A stretch of DNA of 64,000 nucleotides from Oscillibacter valericigenes (lineage in GTDB: Bacteria > Bacillota > Clostridia > Oscillospirales > Oscillospiraceae). The stretch is from the NCBI RefSeq assembly GCF_021531915.1, contig NZ_JAFBIV010000001.1, positions 248,001 to 312,000 of the forward strand, written 5' to 3'. The stretch's first letter is position 1. Each line of letters begins with the position of its first letter. The translations under genes and the position numbers were made by a program. The notes below the pieces were generated by a model. That model had not been told where the DNA came from and searched no databases. It saw only the letters and a list, made by a program, of their open reading frames with translations. Positions 6,778 through 16,050 of this stretch are shown here, piece by piece.

Positions 6778-9120
6778 ATGCAGATTCTGCAAGGTGATCA
6801 CGGGCTGCTGACGGCTGCTGCCGTACTGATCGCGGCTGTCATGGCGGTCCTTGCCATCGTGTACCGTTCCAAACTGAAGAAAGTCCGGCAGGATGCCTTG
6901 GTGGATTCCATCACCGGAGGCACCAACGGAGCCGGTTTCCAGCTGGCGGTGGAAAAGCTGCGGAAAAAGGAAGAGGTCTGTCACTCCATGGTCTCCATGG
7001 AGGTCCTGAATTATGACCAGATCAGAAAGACCTTCGGACCTCAGAACAGCAAGCGCCTGCTGGCCCATATCCACAATGTGCTGCGGACCAGTCTGGGCAG
7101 CAATGAGCCTGTGGGCAGAATGGCCGGAGATGTGTTTTACTTCCTGCTGAAAAACCGGCAGGAGGATGAGGTCCGCGCCCGCCTGAAGCGGATCTGCGAC
7201 GCGGTGAACCGCTTCAACGAGACCCGGAAGGACGTCTATTATATCGATCTGCGTTTCGGCATCTATATACCGGCGGGACCCAATGAGGATCTGCTGGAGA
7301 TGCAGGGAAAGGCAGCCGAGGCGCGGAAAACGCCGGGCAGCGACCTGCGTTACCGCTTCTACACCGGGAGTTCCCATGAGACGGACCCCCGGGACCGGGA
7401 TCTGGTGAATCAGGTGGACCGCGCCCTGCAGAACCGGGAGTTTGTGCTGTTTTTGCAGCCCAGAGTGCGCCTGGGCGACCGGCGGATCGCCGGCGCGGAG
7501 GCGCTGGTGCGCTGGAAGCACCCGGAACGGGGGATGCTGGCCTCCGGAACCTTTGTCCCGCTGCTGGAGGAATACCATATGATCTCCCGGCTGGACCTCT
7601 ACCTGTTTGAGGAGGTTTGCCGCACCCTGACCGGGTGGAAGCGGGAAGGCAAGGAATTGTGCCCAATCTCTGTCAAGCTCCCCCGGGAGAGCATGGAGAA
7701 TCCGAATTTTGCGGAGGCATACAGCAATATCTGCGGCCGGTATGGAGTGGCTCCGGGCCTGATGGAATTTGAACTGGCGGAGCCTGCTTCGCTGGAGGAC
7801 CGACGGCGGCTCCGTGCCGTGGTGGAGGAGCTCCACTCCTATGGGTTCCAGTGTGCGCTGGACAACTTCGGCAAGCGCTTCATCGCTCTGGATCTCCTGC
7901 GGGAGCTGGATGTGGACGCCATCAAGCTGGACCGGAGTTTTTTCTACGGAGAGAACAACAACCGCCGCAGCCGCTATATCATTGAGGCCGTTCTCAGACT
8001 GGCGGCGCAGATGCACATCCGTACCGTTGCGGAGGGTGTGGACAACGCCAGCCAGGTCCAGTATCTCCAGCAGGCGGCCTGCGATCTGGTTCAGGGCGTC
8101 TATTACTTCAAGCCCATGCCGACGGAGGAGTTCCGGGGGACCGCCTATCAGGATGGTGCGCTGCGGTATGTGGAGAGCGAGAGCAGCCGGCCCGGAGATC
8201 GGAAGCCGCCGGCGGTCCGCTTGGCAGACGGCAATCTGGTCATGTTCTCCTACGCGCCCGCCGAGGACCGGGTGGTATTTTCTTCCGCTTTTTCTCCGGT
8301 GCTGGGCAGCCAGCTGGTCTTTTCCAACGCCCAGGCGCTGTTCCGGGGCTCTGAACTGATCCATGAGAATGACCGGGACGACTTTATGCGGCTGCTGGAG
8401 CGGTGCCGCCGGGAGGACGGCTGGGTGCGGAACACCCTGCGGTTCTATGTGTCCGAGGGGCGCTACACATGGCTGGATGTCCACCTGCACGAGGATGACA
8501 GTCTGGACTCCGGTCAGGAAGGCGTCATCTCCGGCACCCTGGTCAACATGGCCGGGTGGAAGAGAGAGGTGGACCGCTGGAAGGAGAAGGCCAACCGGGA
8601 TGCTCTGACGGGCCTGTTCAACCGGGAGTATTTCGAGCATTTTGCCAATACCCAGATGGAGCGGGAGGAACTGACCTCTGCGGCCATCGTATTCATCGAT
8701 ATTGACGATTTCAAGCATGTGAACGACACCCTGGGCCATATGTTCGGCGACGATGTGCTGTGCTGCGTGGCCAAACGCATTCTGGGCGTGTTCCGCCATT
8801 CTGATGTGGCGGCCCGGTACGGCGGCGACGAGTTTGTGGTGTTTGTGAATGCCATCACCAGGGAGGTCCTGGAAGAGCGGCTGCAGCAGCTGTGCGAGGT
8901 CTTCCGCTATCCCTACCGCAGCGATACGGTGGAATACAAGATCTCCGGCAGTATCGGTGGGGCCATGTATCCCGGGGATGGAACGGACTATGAGACGCTG
9001 CTGAACCACGCGGACTGCGCCCTGTATGAGGCGAAGAAGCTGGGCAAGGACCAGTACGTGCTCTATGAGCCCCGTATGCAGGGGATATCCGCCAGAAAAC
9101 AGACGCCGATGGACGGCTGA
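6778..9120 (+). CDS. GGDEF-EAL-PAS-GGDEF cyclic-di-GMP signalling protein
   Basis: A 780-residue protein with one N-terminal membrane helix. In order: a degenerate GGDEF domain (AGDVF near residue 115), an EAL-type domain (AEALVRW near 240), a PAS-like region (about 490-600) and a canonical C-terminal GGDEF (YGGDEF near 681) with an intact RHSD inhibitory site just before it. The EAL domain keeps its EAL residues, but the DDFG motif reads DNFG and the EGVE motif reads EGVD, so phosphodiesterase activity is doubtful. Overall it probably makes c-di-GMP with a regulatory EAL domain. The ATG at 6778 follows a GGGAGGGGAGG site by nine bases; the ATG at 6751 lies upstream of that site. It is the first gene of a four-gene operon. 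Confidence 0.93.
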   Translation: MQILQGDHGLLTAAAVLIAAVMAVLAIVYRSKLKKVRQDALVDSITGGTNGAGFQLAVEKLRKKEEVCHSMVSMEVLNYDQIRKTFGPQNSKRLLAHIHNVLRTSLGSNEPVGRMAGDVFYFLLKNRQEDEVRARLKRICDAVNRFNETRKDVYYIDLRFGIYIPAGPNEDLLEMQGKAAEARKTPGSDLRYRFYTGSSHETDPRDRDLVNQVDRALQNREFVLFLQPRVRLGDRRIAGAEALVRWKHPERGMLASGTFVPLLEEYHMISRLDLYLFEEVCRTLTGWKREGKELCPISVKLPRESMENPNFAEAYSNICGRYGVAPGLMEFELAEPASLEDRRRLRAVVEELHSYGFQCALDNFGKRFIALDLLRELDVDAIKLDRSFFYGENNNRRSRYIIEAVLRLAAQMHIRTVAEGVDNASQVQYLQQAACDLVQGVYYFKPMPTEEFRGTAYQDGALRYVESESSRPGDRKPPAVRLADGNLVMFSYAPAEDRVVFSSAFSPVLGSQLVFSNAQALFRGSELIHENDRDDFMRLLERCRREDGWVRNTLRFYVSEGRYTWLDVHLHEDDSLDSGQEGVISGTLVNMAGWKREVDRWKEKANRDALTGLFNREYFEHFANTQMEREELTSAAIVFIDIDDFKHVNDTLGHMFGDDVLCCVAKRILGVFRHSDVAARYGGDEFVVFVNAITREVLEERLQQLCEVFRYPYRSDTVEYKISGSIGGAMYPGDGTDYETLLNHADCALYEAKKLGKDQYVLYEPRMQGISARKQTPMDG

Positions 9121-9133
9121 AGGAGAAGCACAC

Positions 9134-9724
9134 ATGCCTGCACTGAGCCTGGGGATCGGGGGCTTCCTTCTGTATCTCCTGTATGACATCAACAGCTTCA
9201 AATGGCAGTCCCGGCTGCTGCACACCGCCTTCGCCCTGGGCACTCTGCTGGTGGGAACGGCCACGGCGCTGGACCTGCTGGAGGCCTGGCGGCTTGGAGC
9301 TTTTTCAGGACCGGGGGACGCGGTGCTGCTGCTGACTGCCGCGGCCTGCCTGACAGCGCTGGTGTACTGCCTGTTTTTCGCCCTGCCCTTTCAGGAGACC
9401 TACCGGGAGCAGGAGACCGGACGGCACGCTTACGACGGCGGGGCCTACGCCCTCTGCCGCCACCCGGGCATCCTGTGTTTTTTCGGACTGTACCTGTGCC
9501 TGGGCCTGGCGGCCCTGCCGGGAAGACTGCTGGTCCACGGCATGGTGTTTTCCCTGCTGGACCTGGCCTATGCCGGGTTCCAGGACCGCATGACATTCCC
9601 CAGAACCTTTTGCGACTATGAGGCCTACCGGCAAAGGGCCCCGTTCCTGATCCCCACAGGGGACAGTATCCGCCGGGCGCGGCAGACCTGGGGCCGCTCT
9701 GTCAGCAAGGAGGAGGAACCATGA
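9134..9724 (+). CDS. Isoprenylcysteine/phospholipid methyltransferase-like membrane protein
   Basis: A 196-residue protein with about five membrane helices. The segment GAYALCRHPGILCFFG near residue 110 matches the G-x-Y-x-x-x-RHP signature of the ICMT/PEMT (isoprenylcysteine carboxyl or phospholipid methyltransferase) superfamily, and the FCDYEAYRQR-type stretch near the C-terminus matches its SAM/substrate-side motif. The bacterial substrate is unknown. It sits 13 bases after the GGDEF/EAL gene with an AAGGAG site and overlaps the next gene by ATGA, so it is part of the signalling operon. Confidence 0.7.
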   Translation: MPALSLGIGGFLLYLLYDINSFKWQSRLLHTAFALGTLLVGTATALDLLEAWRLGAFSGPGDAVLLLTAAACLTALVYCLFFALPFQETYREQETGRHAYDGGAYALCRHPGILCFFGLYLCLGLAALPGRLLVHGMVFSLLDLAYAGFQDRMTFPRTFCDYEAYRQRAPFLIPTGDSIRRARQTWGRSVSKEEEP

Positions 9725-11364
9725 GATTTCAGGAAAAGCTCCATGAATATTCGAAAGAGGAGATCTGGGAGGAGTATTGCGGCTTCCTGACCCTCAGTAC
9801 GGATGAATTCATGAATATCCAGAAGCGGCTGCTGCTGGAGCAGATGGAGCTGTGGTCCTCCAGCGGACTGGGCCAGAGTATCCTGAAGGGCAAGTGCCCC
9901 CGCACCATCGAGGAATTCCGGGAGATGGTCCCCCTGACCACCTACGAGGATTATGCCCCCACACTGCTGTCCAAGCAGGTCAGCGCCCTGCCGGGGGCTC
10001 CGGTGCTGTGGGTCCAGACCACCTGGGAGGGCGGCGTCCATCCCATCAAGGTGGCGCCCTACACCAAGGCCATGCTGGACACCTTCAAGCACAATGTTAT
10101 GAGCTGCCTGATCCTGGCCACCAGCCGGGAAAAGGGCGAGTTTGACATCAGCGTCACGGACCACATGCTCTACGCCCTGGCTCCCATGCCCTTTGTCACC
10201 GGACTGTTGCCGCTGCTGTTCAAGGACGAGATCGACATCGAGTTCCTGCCCTCCGTGAAGGAGGCGGTCCACATGTCCTTCAAGGAGCGGAACGTCCAGG
10301 GCTTCAAGATGGGCATGAAAAAGGGCATCGAGTATTTCTTCGGTCTGGGCAGCGTGCTGTACTATGTGAGCCAGAGCGTGGGCGCCATGACTTCGGGCCG
10401 GAAAAAGAGCCTGCGGGAGCATCTGGAGAGCACCTCTCCCGGAATGATGGCCCGGTATCTGATGGCCAGGAAGAAGTGCCAGCGGGAGAACCGGGAGCTG
10501 CTGCCCAAGGATCTGTTCCAACTGAAGGGCTTTATGTGCGCCGGGACCGACAACCGCTGCTACAAGGCGGACCTGGAGCGGATGTGGGGTATTTCACCCA
10601 TGGAGATTTTTGCCGGGACGGAGCCCACCTGCATCGGCTGCGAGACCTGGAGCCGGGAGGGCGTGTACTTCTTCCCGGACGCCTGCTTCTATGAGTTCAT
10701 CCCGGAAGATGAGATGGACAAAAACATTGCCGACCCCAGCTACCAGCCCCACACCGTCCTCTGGGATGAGGTGGTGCCCGGCGGGGTCTATGAGATCGTG
10801 CTGACGGTGCTGAAGGGCGGCGCCTTTGCCCGCTACCGGGTGGGTGACGTGTTCCGCTGCACCGGCATCGGCAGCCAGCTGGAAAACAACCAGATCCCCC
10901 GCTTCCAGTATATTGACCGTGTGCCGCAGATCATTGATATCGCAGGCTTTACCCGCATTACGGAGAAGTCCATCAACCAGGCCATCGAGCTGTCCCGGCT
11001 GCCCATTGCCGCCTGGACGGCCAAGAAGGAATTCACCGAAAATAACCGCCCATACCTGCATCTGTATGTGGAACTGGAGCGCAGCAATCTGATCAACAGT
11101 GCCGTCAGCATCCGTATTCTGCAGGATCAGCTGGGCATCTATTTCCGGTATCTGGACCAGGACTATGAGGACCTGAAAAAGATCCTCGGCGTGGACCCTC
11201 TGAAGATCACCCTGCTGAAATGCGGCACCTTTGAGGCCTATCAGCGGAAGTACGGCGCGCCCATCCGGACCATGAATCCGGAGAGCTGCGAGATCAATGA
11301 TCTGCTGATCTGCCACCGGATCGACAGCGTCGGAAAGGGGGATCTCCTGAATGAATGGATATAG
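9721..11364 (+). CDS. GH3 auxin-responsive promoter family protein (adenylating enzyme)
   Basis: A 547-residue member of the GH3 family, within the acyl-adenylate-forming superfamily. Plant relatives conjugate amino acids to hormones; bacterial members are poorly characterised. The N-terminal block with VPLTTYEDY (about residues 75-85), the central Tyr/Phe-rich ATP-binding region and the YRVGDVFRCTG block near residue 370 are the family landmarks. It starts inside the ATGA overlap with the methyltransferase gene and ends 14 bases inside the HD-GYP gene, so translational coupling is likely. A GH3 enzyme in a c-di-GMP operon is unusual and no shared substrate is known. Confidence 0.85.
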   Translation: MRFQEKLHEYSKEEIWEEYCGFLTLSTDEFMNIQKRLLLEQMELWSSSGLGQSILKGKCPRTIEEFREMVPLTTYEDYAPTLLSKQVSALPGAPVLWVQTTWEGGVHPIKVAPYTKAMLDTFKHNVMSCLILATSREKGEFDISVTDHMLYALAPMPFVTGLLPLLFKDEIDIEFLPSVKEAVHMSFKERNVQGFKMGMKKGIEYFFGLGSVLYYVSQSVGAMTSGRKKSLREHLESTSPGMMARYLMARKKCQRENRELLPKDLFQLKGFMCAGTDNRCYKADLERMWGISPMEIFAGTEPTCIGCETWSREGVYFFPDACFYEFIPEDEMDKNIADPSYQPHTVLWDEVVPGGVYEIVLTVLKGGAFARYRVGDVFRCTGIGSQLENNQIPRFQYIDRVPQIIDIAGFTRITEKSINQAIELSRLPIAAWTAKKEFTENNRPYLHLYVELERSNLINSAVSIRILQDQLGIYFRYLDQDYEDLKKILGVDPLKITLLKCGTFEAYQRKYGAPIRTMNPESCEINDLLICHRIDSVGKGDLLNEWI

Positions 11365-13981
11365 TTGGGCAGCAGTGATCTCCCTGTGCTGTTATCTGTT
11401 TTTGCTTCTGCCGTTTTTCACGGCGCAGAAGACCAAAAAGGTACTCTATACCTTCATGGGCATGCTGGCGGTGATGATCCTCTGGAACGGCGGCTCCCTC
11501 TTTATGCGGATGCAGCTGTGGCCGTCGGTCTACCTCTGGCATCATGTGTCCCTGTTGGGCATGATGCTGCTTCCGGTGGTGTACTATCATTTTATCCTGG
11601 ACTTTCTGGAGGAGAAAAACAGCCACGGCAGGGCCTTCTGGACCGTGTTCTACCTGCTGATGTTCATCGTCAACTGCGTGACGGGCTTCTTTGTTCCGCT
11701 GCCGGAGGTGGTGACCATCGGGGGTAAAGCACAGTTCATCTACCACTATCAATGGCACATCTACCTGCTGTTCCTGTCTGTGGTGCTGACCTTCCTGCAG
11801 CTGGCGTTTATCATCCGCCGGCACTGCATGGGAAACCAGATCGCCTTCCGGCAGCTGGTGCCGGTGATCTGGGGCGTGGTCATCATGATCGTGGGCCACG
11901 GCCTTGCCACCCTGCCTGTTTTCGCCGGTGTTCCGCTGGATATCCTCTCCGGCGTGATCAATGCGGTATTTCTGTTCTATGCCCTGTATAAAAAGCGGCT
12001 GCTGCGCATGACGCTGCTGCTGTCCAAGTCCAATTACTGTGCGCTGTCTGTGATTCTGGGAGCGCTGATCTTTTCACGGTTCGCCCTGCGCTTTGAGGAT
12101 CTTCTTACCGAAAGGGCCGGCCTGGACCGGACCTTCACCATGCTCATTATCGCGGTGCTGCTGGCGGTTGTCATCGTTGCGCTGTACTTCCTCATCACCC
12201 GGACGCTGGACGGCATCTTCGCGCAGACGGAGCAGAGGCAGCAGGAGCTGATCCAGAACTTTGGTGAGGACATTACCCACATGCTCAGCGTTGCCGCTAT
12301 TTTGCAGGGCCTGTCGGATACGATCCAGGAGGCTGTCCATGCGGACCGCATCTTTGTATTCATCCGGGATCTGGATGGGGAGTACCGCATCGAGCATACC
12401 ACCAACCCGCTGGAGGAGAAGAACTTCTATGTCCGCTCCGACCATCCCCTGCTGGCTTATCTGAAGAACCACGGCAGCTGTGTGCTCCAGCAGGAATTTT
12501 CCCGCACGACCGTCTACCGCAGCATGTGGGAGAAGGAAAAACTCCTTCTGAGGACCCTGGATATCGAGTGCTTTGTTCCCATGATGGCGGAGGGTGACCT
12601 GATCGGCCTGGTGATGCTGGCGGGGAAAAAGGACAAAAAACCCTACCAGTCCGGCGATATGAACTTCCTGCAGTCCCTCTGCGGCATCTGTGCCGGCGCC
12701 GTCAAAAACGCATATACCTATGAGCGGGCCCTGGAGGGCGCCCGAAAGGACAGCCTGACCAACCTGGTCAACCGAAAATTCTTCTTCGAACTGCTGGAAC
12801 GGGAGTTTGAGAAGTATAAGGATACGGCGCTGTCCCTGTGCCTGCTGAACGTGGATGACTTCAAGCTGTACAACCAGCTGTACGGCACCCAGGAGGGCAA
12901 TTTGGCCCTGCAGCGGGTGGCCGGCATCCTGTCGGCCAGCATCAGCGAAAACTGCTATGCGGCCCGCATCGGCGGCAAGGAATTCGCCCTGATCCTGCCG
13001 GGCTATGACATCTATTCCGCCAAATGTCTGGCGGAGAACGTGGCGGCCCAGATCGGAGAGATCAACCATTACAGCAACGGCGAGACCGCCGGCAGACTGA
13101 CGGTCAGCGTGGGCATCTGCGCGGCGCCCTATATGGCGTCTTCCGCCAAGGAACTGTTCAAAAACGCGGATATGGCCGTGTATACGGTGAAGCGCTCCGG
13201 CAAGAACGCGGTCCTCATGTATTCTGCGGAGATCAGCCGGCGGGAAGAGCAGCACGCCAGATACAAGAGCGGCTACAGCGAGCATGCCAGCACCATCTAT
13301 GCCCTGACCGCTGCCGTGGATACCAAGGATCACTACACCTTCCAGCACTCCCAGAACGTGGCCTATTACGCCTCCGAGCTGGCAAAGGCCGCCGGCATGG
13401 ACCCGGACCTGGTGGAGATCGTGAAGGAAGCGGGACTGCTCCACGACATCGGCAAGATCGGCGTGCGGGAGGATATTCTCAACAAGACCGGCAAGCTGAC
13501 GCCGGAGGAGTACGAGATCATGAAGGGGCATGTGGAGAACGCGGTGAACATCATCCGGTATCTGCCCTCCCTGGACTACGTGATCCCCACGGTACTCTCC
13601 CATCACGAGCGGTATGACGGAAAAGGCTATCCCCGAAGACTGGCGGGCGAGGAGATCCCCATCATGGGCCGGGTTCTCTGTATCGCTGATGCCTTTGACG
13701 CCATCACCTCCGTCCGTTCCTACAAGGACGCAGTGCCCCCCCGGGAGGCTGTCCGGATCCTGCGGGAGGAAGCCGGCAAGCAGTTTGACCCCGGGCTGGT
13801 GACCGTTTTTGCGGATCTGGTGGAGGAAAACAAGATCGAGCTGCAGGGGCAGCGCGATGACAGGCCCTATCCGCCCGTGATGTTCTCCGCCGATGCGGAG
13901 GAAAGGGGCCGGATGTCTGAAGAAAAACCCGATGAGGCGTTCTTTGAAAACCGCGACCGGGACCCCGAAATACAGGACTGA
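11351..13981 (+). CDS. 7TM-GAF-GGKEF-HD-GYP c-di-GMP phosphodiesterase
   Basis: An 876-residue protein. Residues 1-230 form seven membrane helices of the HisKA_7TM sensor type, about 300-450 form a GAF-like domain, about 460-610 a GGDEF domain, and about 630-840 an HD-GYP domain. The GGDEF signature reads GGKEF (near residue 540), so cyclase activity is probably lost. The HD-GYP residues are intact: the HD pair in LLHDIGKIG (near 695) and HHERYDGKGYP (near 755). The protein should hydrolyse c-di-GMP in response to an external or membrane cue, opposing the first gene of the operon. Its tail is acidic, and an intrinsic terminator follows. Confidence 0.92.
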   Translation: MNGYSWAAVISLCCYLFLLLPFFTAQKTKKVLYTFMGMLAVMILWNGGSLFMRMQLWPSVYLWHHVSLLGMMLLPVVYYHFILDFLEEKNSHGRAFWTVFYLLMFIVNCVTGFFVPLPEVVTIGGKAQFIYHYQWHIYLLFLSVVLTFLQLAFIIRRHCMGNQIAFRQLVPVIWGVVIMIVGHGLATLPVFAGVPLDILSGVINAVFLFYALYKKRLLRMTLLLSKSNYCALSVILGALIFSRFALRFEDLLTERAGLDRTFTMLIIAVLLAVVIVALYFLITRTLDGIFAQTEQRQQELIQNFGEDITHMLSVAAILQGLSDTIQEAVHADRIFVFIRDLDGEYRIEHTTNPLEEKNFYVRSDHPLLAYLKNHGSCVLQQEFSRTTVYRSMWEKEKLLLRTLDIECFVPMMAEGDLIGLVMLAGKKDKKPYQSGDMNFLQSLCGICAGAVKNAYTYERALEGARKDSLTNLVNRKFFFELLEREFEKYKDTALSLCLLNVDDFKLYNQLYGTQEGNLALQRVAGILSASISENCYAARIGGKEFALILPGYDIYSAKCLAENVAAQIGEINHYSNGETAGRLTVSVGICAAPYMASSAKELFKNADMAVYTVKRSGKNAVLMYSAEISRREEQHARYKSGYSEHASTIYALTAAVDTKDHYTFQHSQNVAYYASELAKAAGMDPDLVEIVKEAGLLHDIGKIGVREDILNKTGKLTPEEYEIMKGHVENAVNIIRYLPSLDYVIPTVLSHHERYDGKGYPRRLAGEEIPIMGRVLCIADAFDAITSVRSYKDAVPPREAVRILREEAGKQFDPGLVTVFADLVEENKIELQGQRDDRPYPPVMFSADAEERGRMSEEKPDEAFFENRDRDPEIQD

Positions 13982-13983
13982 GC

Positions 13984-14019
13984 AAAAAGGACGGTAACTA
14001 TCGTTACCGTCCTTTTTTT
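13984..14019 (+). terminator. Intrinsic terminator of the c-di-GMP operon
   Basis: AAAAAGGACGGTAAC and GTTACCGTCCTTTTTT make a near-perfect 15-base-pair stem with a four-base loop and T tail. Confidence 0.93.
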
Positions 14020-14162
14020 GCTGACCGGAACAGCGCCGCACTGCGCCAATCGGTGAAAAAGACGATTTCCATACCGCCTCGAACGCGAATCCAGCGCAGC
14101 GAATCGCGGTCGAAAGCGGGGCGCAGCAGAATGAGCGCGGGATGAGTTTTTAATGCGGAGCA

Positions 14163-14200
14163 TAAAAACTCGTCGCAAGCGATATGGCGCTTGCGACGAG
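14163..14200 (-). terminator. Terminator of the tRNA-Arg gene (minus strand)
   Basis: CTCGTCGCAAGCG (14169-14181) and its complement (14188-14200) form a 13-base-pair stem one base beyond the tRNA 3' end. On the minus strand it is followed by TTTTTAT. It is host DNA, left behind with the tRNA 3' end. The rest of 14,020-14,162 holds no gene that I can see. Confidence 0.85.
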
Positions 14201-14201
14201 C

Positions 14202-14246
14202 TGGCGTCCCCGGCGCGATTCGAACGCGCGGCCTTCCGCTTAGGAG
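14202..14246 (-). tRNA. 3' fragment of tRNA-Arg(CCT), attL of the ICE
   Basis: On the minus strand this reads from the anticodon loop (CTCCTAA, anticodon CCT at 14242-14244) through the 3' anticodon stem GCGGA, variable loop, a five-base-pair T stem around TTCGAAT, the seven-base acceptor strand CGGGGAC, discriminator G and an encoded CCA. The 5' half is absent: the base before the loop cannot pair with GCGGA, and the upstream sequence does not fold as D arm or acceptor. The break within the anticodon loop is where tyrosine integrases often cross over. The intact tRNA should lie at the far end of the ICE, outside the window. Confidence 0.9.
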
Positions 14247-14430
14247 AACCATTGAACATTTGTCATCTGTGTTCACCTATGTACAGGAAAGTCGCTATCC
14301 GTCAGGCTTTTTTCGTATTCCGAGTCGCTCCGTGTTCGTCCAAGTTCACCGGTGTCGTTAGATGTTCACCAGTTCATTTTAGCAGTTTTTTGGATTTTTC
14401 TAAAAAGGGGAACTAGAACATTTTTCATCT
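14247..14430. repeat. ICE left end with candidate integrase arm-binding repeats
   Basis: Short direct repeats lie between the split tRNA and the integrase gene. TGTTCACC occurs at 14270-14277 and 14363-14370, with AGTTCACC at 14343-14350. GAACATTTGTCATCT at 14254-14268 recurs with one change at 14416-14430. Such arrays next to an attachment core are typical arm-type sites for tyrosine integrases. The repeats are seen; binding is inferred. No gene lies in this stretch. Confidence 0.55.
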
Positions 14431-14537
14431 ACCGCCAATTTTAGCACATTTTTGAGTAAAAATCCATCTGCAGTCGAACCGCAAGCCTAAACGAAATATC
14501 TCACGTCTCCCTGAAAAGCACTCGCTGGGGAAGACGA

Positions 14538-14595
14538 TAAAAAAGAGAGTATTGCATTCCCGGTTCGAATGAAATCCGAGTTTACAATACTCTCT
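14538..14595 (-). terminator. Terminator of the integrase gene
   Basis: On the minus strand AGAGAGTATTG and CAATACTCTCT form an 11-base-pair stem with a 30-base loop, followed by TTTTTTAT. It lies 35 bases beyond the integrase stop and faces the host genes. Confidence 0.7.
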
Positions 14596-14629
14596 ATGTA
14601 AGTGGTGGGCCGGTGATCCGGCCCTTATT

Positions 14630-16033
14630 TTAGTTCAGGCTCTTCGCCAGGCTTGTCAGCAGCGCTGCCATTTCCGGATTACTGAGTATCTTTGCCAGAA
14701 GGTCAGGATCCACACCTGAAGGGGCTGCTTTTGCTTCGGATCCGGTTTCAGCCGGTGGCTCAATACTGTCTGAACCTTTCCCGCTGTAAAAGGCTTTCTC
14801 AAACAATGCTGCGTTGTTCTTACGGTCATCATCAAGAATGTGGGAATATTGATCCGTAACCATCTGCGCCTGCGCATGACCAGAATCACCCTGAACCGAT
14901 TTGATATCGCCGCCGTTCAGCTTCAGCTTATAAGTGATGCTGGAATGACGAAGACTGTGAAAGACGACCTTTGGCAGATCATTCTTCTCAATCAGTTCTG
15001 CAAAGAGGGCAGTGATGCGGGATTGCTCTGTCGGCATGCCCAGGCCATTGGCCATGACCAGATCGAAATCTGCGTATTCATTGCCAAGGGCTTCTTTCGT
15101 GAAATCCTGCTCTCGCTTCCACTCTACCAGCATCTCAGCGACGGTCTTCGGAAGAAAGATCTTGCGGGTACTGGTTGCCGTCTTCGGTTTCTTCAATACA
15201 AGGACTGTTTTATTGCTTTCCCGCAGTTCCGGGAAGACACGAAGAACATCCTTCTTGCCCAAAGCCTTCATAACACTCTTATCGACACGCTGCAGTTCTT
15301 TATTCACATAAACATAGGCTTTTCCGGCGGCAATGCTTTCCGGTGAGATGTCTACGCAATCCCAGGTCAGGCCAAGCAGTTCCCCAATTCGAAGGGAACA
15401 GGCAAATGCCAGGTTGATGGCCAGCTTCAGGCGCTCATCCTCACATACCTCAAGGGCATGAAACAGAGTAGGAGCATCCCAGATTTCGCGTTTTTTCGCT
15501 TCGGATTTTGGAACCGTTGCATACATGGCAGGGTTCTTCTCCATAAGCTCCCATTTCACAGCCTGGTGAAAGGCGCTGCGCAGAATGTTATGTATCTTTC
15601 TTACGGTCGGCGGAGCCACATAAATCACATTTTTAGAATTCACTTTCTGAGTGATTCGGTGCACGGAAGGAGTCTTCAGAAGCTGCATATAATACTTCTC
15701 CAGAACCCGTGCTGTCACGTCACTGAGCTTCATACTGCCGATGATTGGTGAGATGTAATGCTCGATCAGAGCGGTATTGCTTCCGTAGACGGACATGGAC
15801 CATGTGGTCTTGCCATAGAGAGCAACATACTCTTTCAGCAATTCATCCACCGTCTTGCACTGATGGATCACCATAGTTCCTATTTCCTGCCGATATTCAA
15901 TCTCAGCTTTCCGGCGCTTTGCATCAGCCATGGTCTTGAAGCTTTCCCATTTCTGCTTTCGCTTGCCGGTTGCTTCATCGTCATAGAGATAAACGACATT
16001 GTAACGGTTATTTCTCTGTACAATGGATGCCAT
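14630..16033 (-). CDS. int: Tyrosine site-specific integrase of the ICE
   Basis: A 467-residue phage-type integrase: N-terminal Arm DNA-binding (AP2-like) segment (about 1-60), core-binding SAM-like domain (about 65-170), then the catalytic domain. The catalytic set is visible: Arg in SLRIGELLG near 214, the HSLRH box near 362 and Tyr in DQYSHI near 395, with an extra alanine/proline-rich tail of about 60 residues. It would excise and integrate the element at the adjacent tRNA-Arg. The ATG at 16033 has a GGAAAGGAG site. It lies nearest the attachment site, as is usual, and just downstream of two excisionase-like genes. Confidence 0.95.
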   Translation of the reverse strand: MASIVQRNNRYNVVYLYDDEATGKRKQKWESFKTMADAKRRKAEIEYRQEIGTMVIHQCKTVDELLKEYVALYGKTTWSMSVYGSNTALIEHYISPIIGSMKLSDVTARVLEKYYMQLLKTPSVHRITQKVNSKNVIYVAPPTVRKIHNILRSAFHQAVKWELMEKNPAMYATVPKSEAKKREIWDAPTLFHALEVCEDERLKLAINLAFACSLRIGELLGLTWDCVDISPESIAAGKAYVYVNKELQRVDKSVMKALGKKDVLRVFPELRESNKTVLVLKKPKTATSTRKIFLPKTVAEMLVEWKREQDFTKEALGNEYADFDLVMANGLGMPTEQSRITALFAELIEKNDLPKVVFHSLRHSSITYKLKLNGGDIKSVQGDSGHAQAQMVTDQYSHILDDDRKNNAALFEKAFYSGKGSDSIEPPAETGSEAKAAPSGVDPDLLAKILSNPEMAALLTSLAKSLN

Positions 16034-16050
16034 TGTCTTTCACTCCTTTC

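Noticed and set aside
14153-14416. Plus-strand frame across the tRNA fragment
   Set aside because: It reads through the tRNA 3' end, attachment core and repeats, so it is chance.
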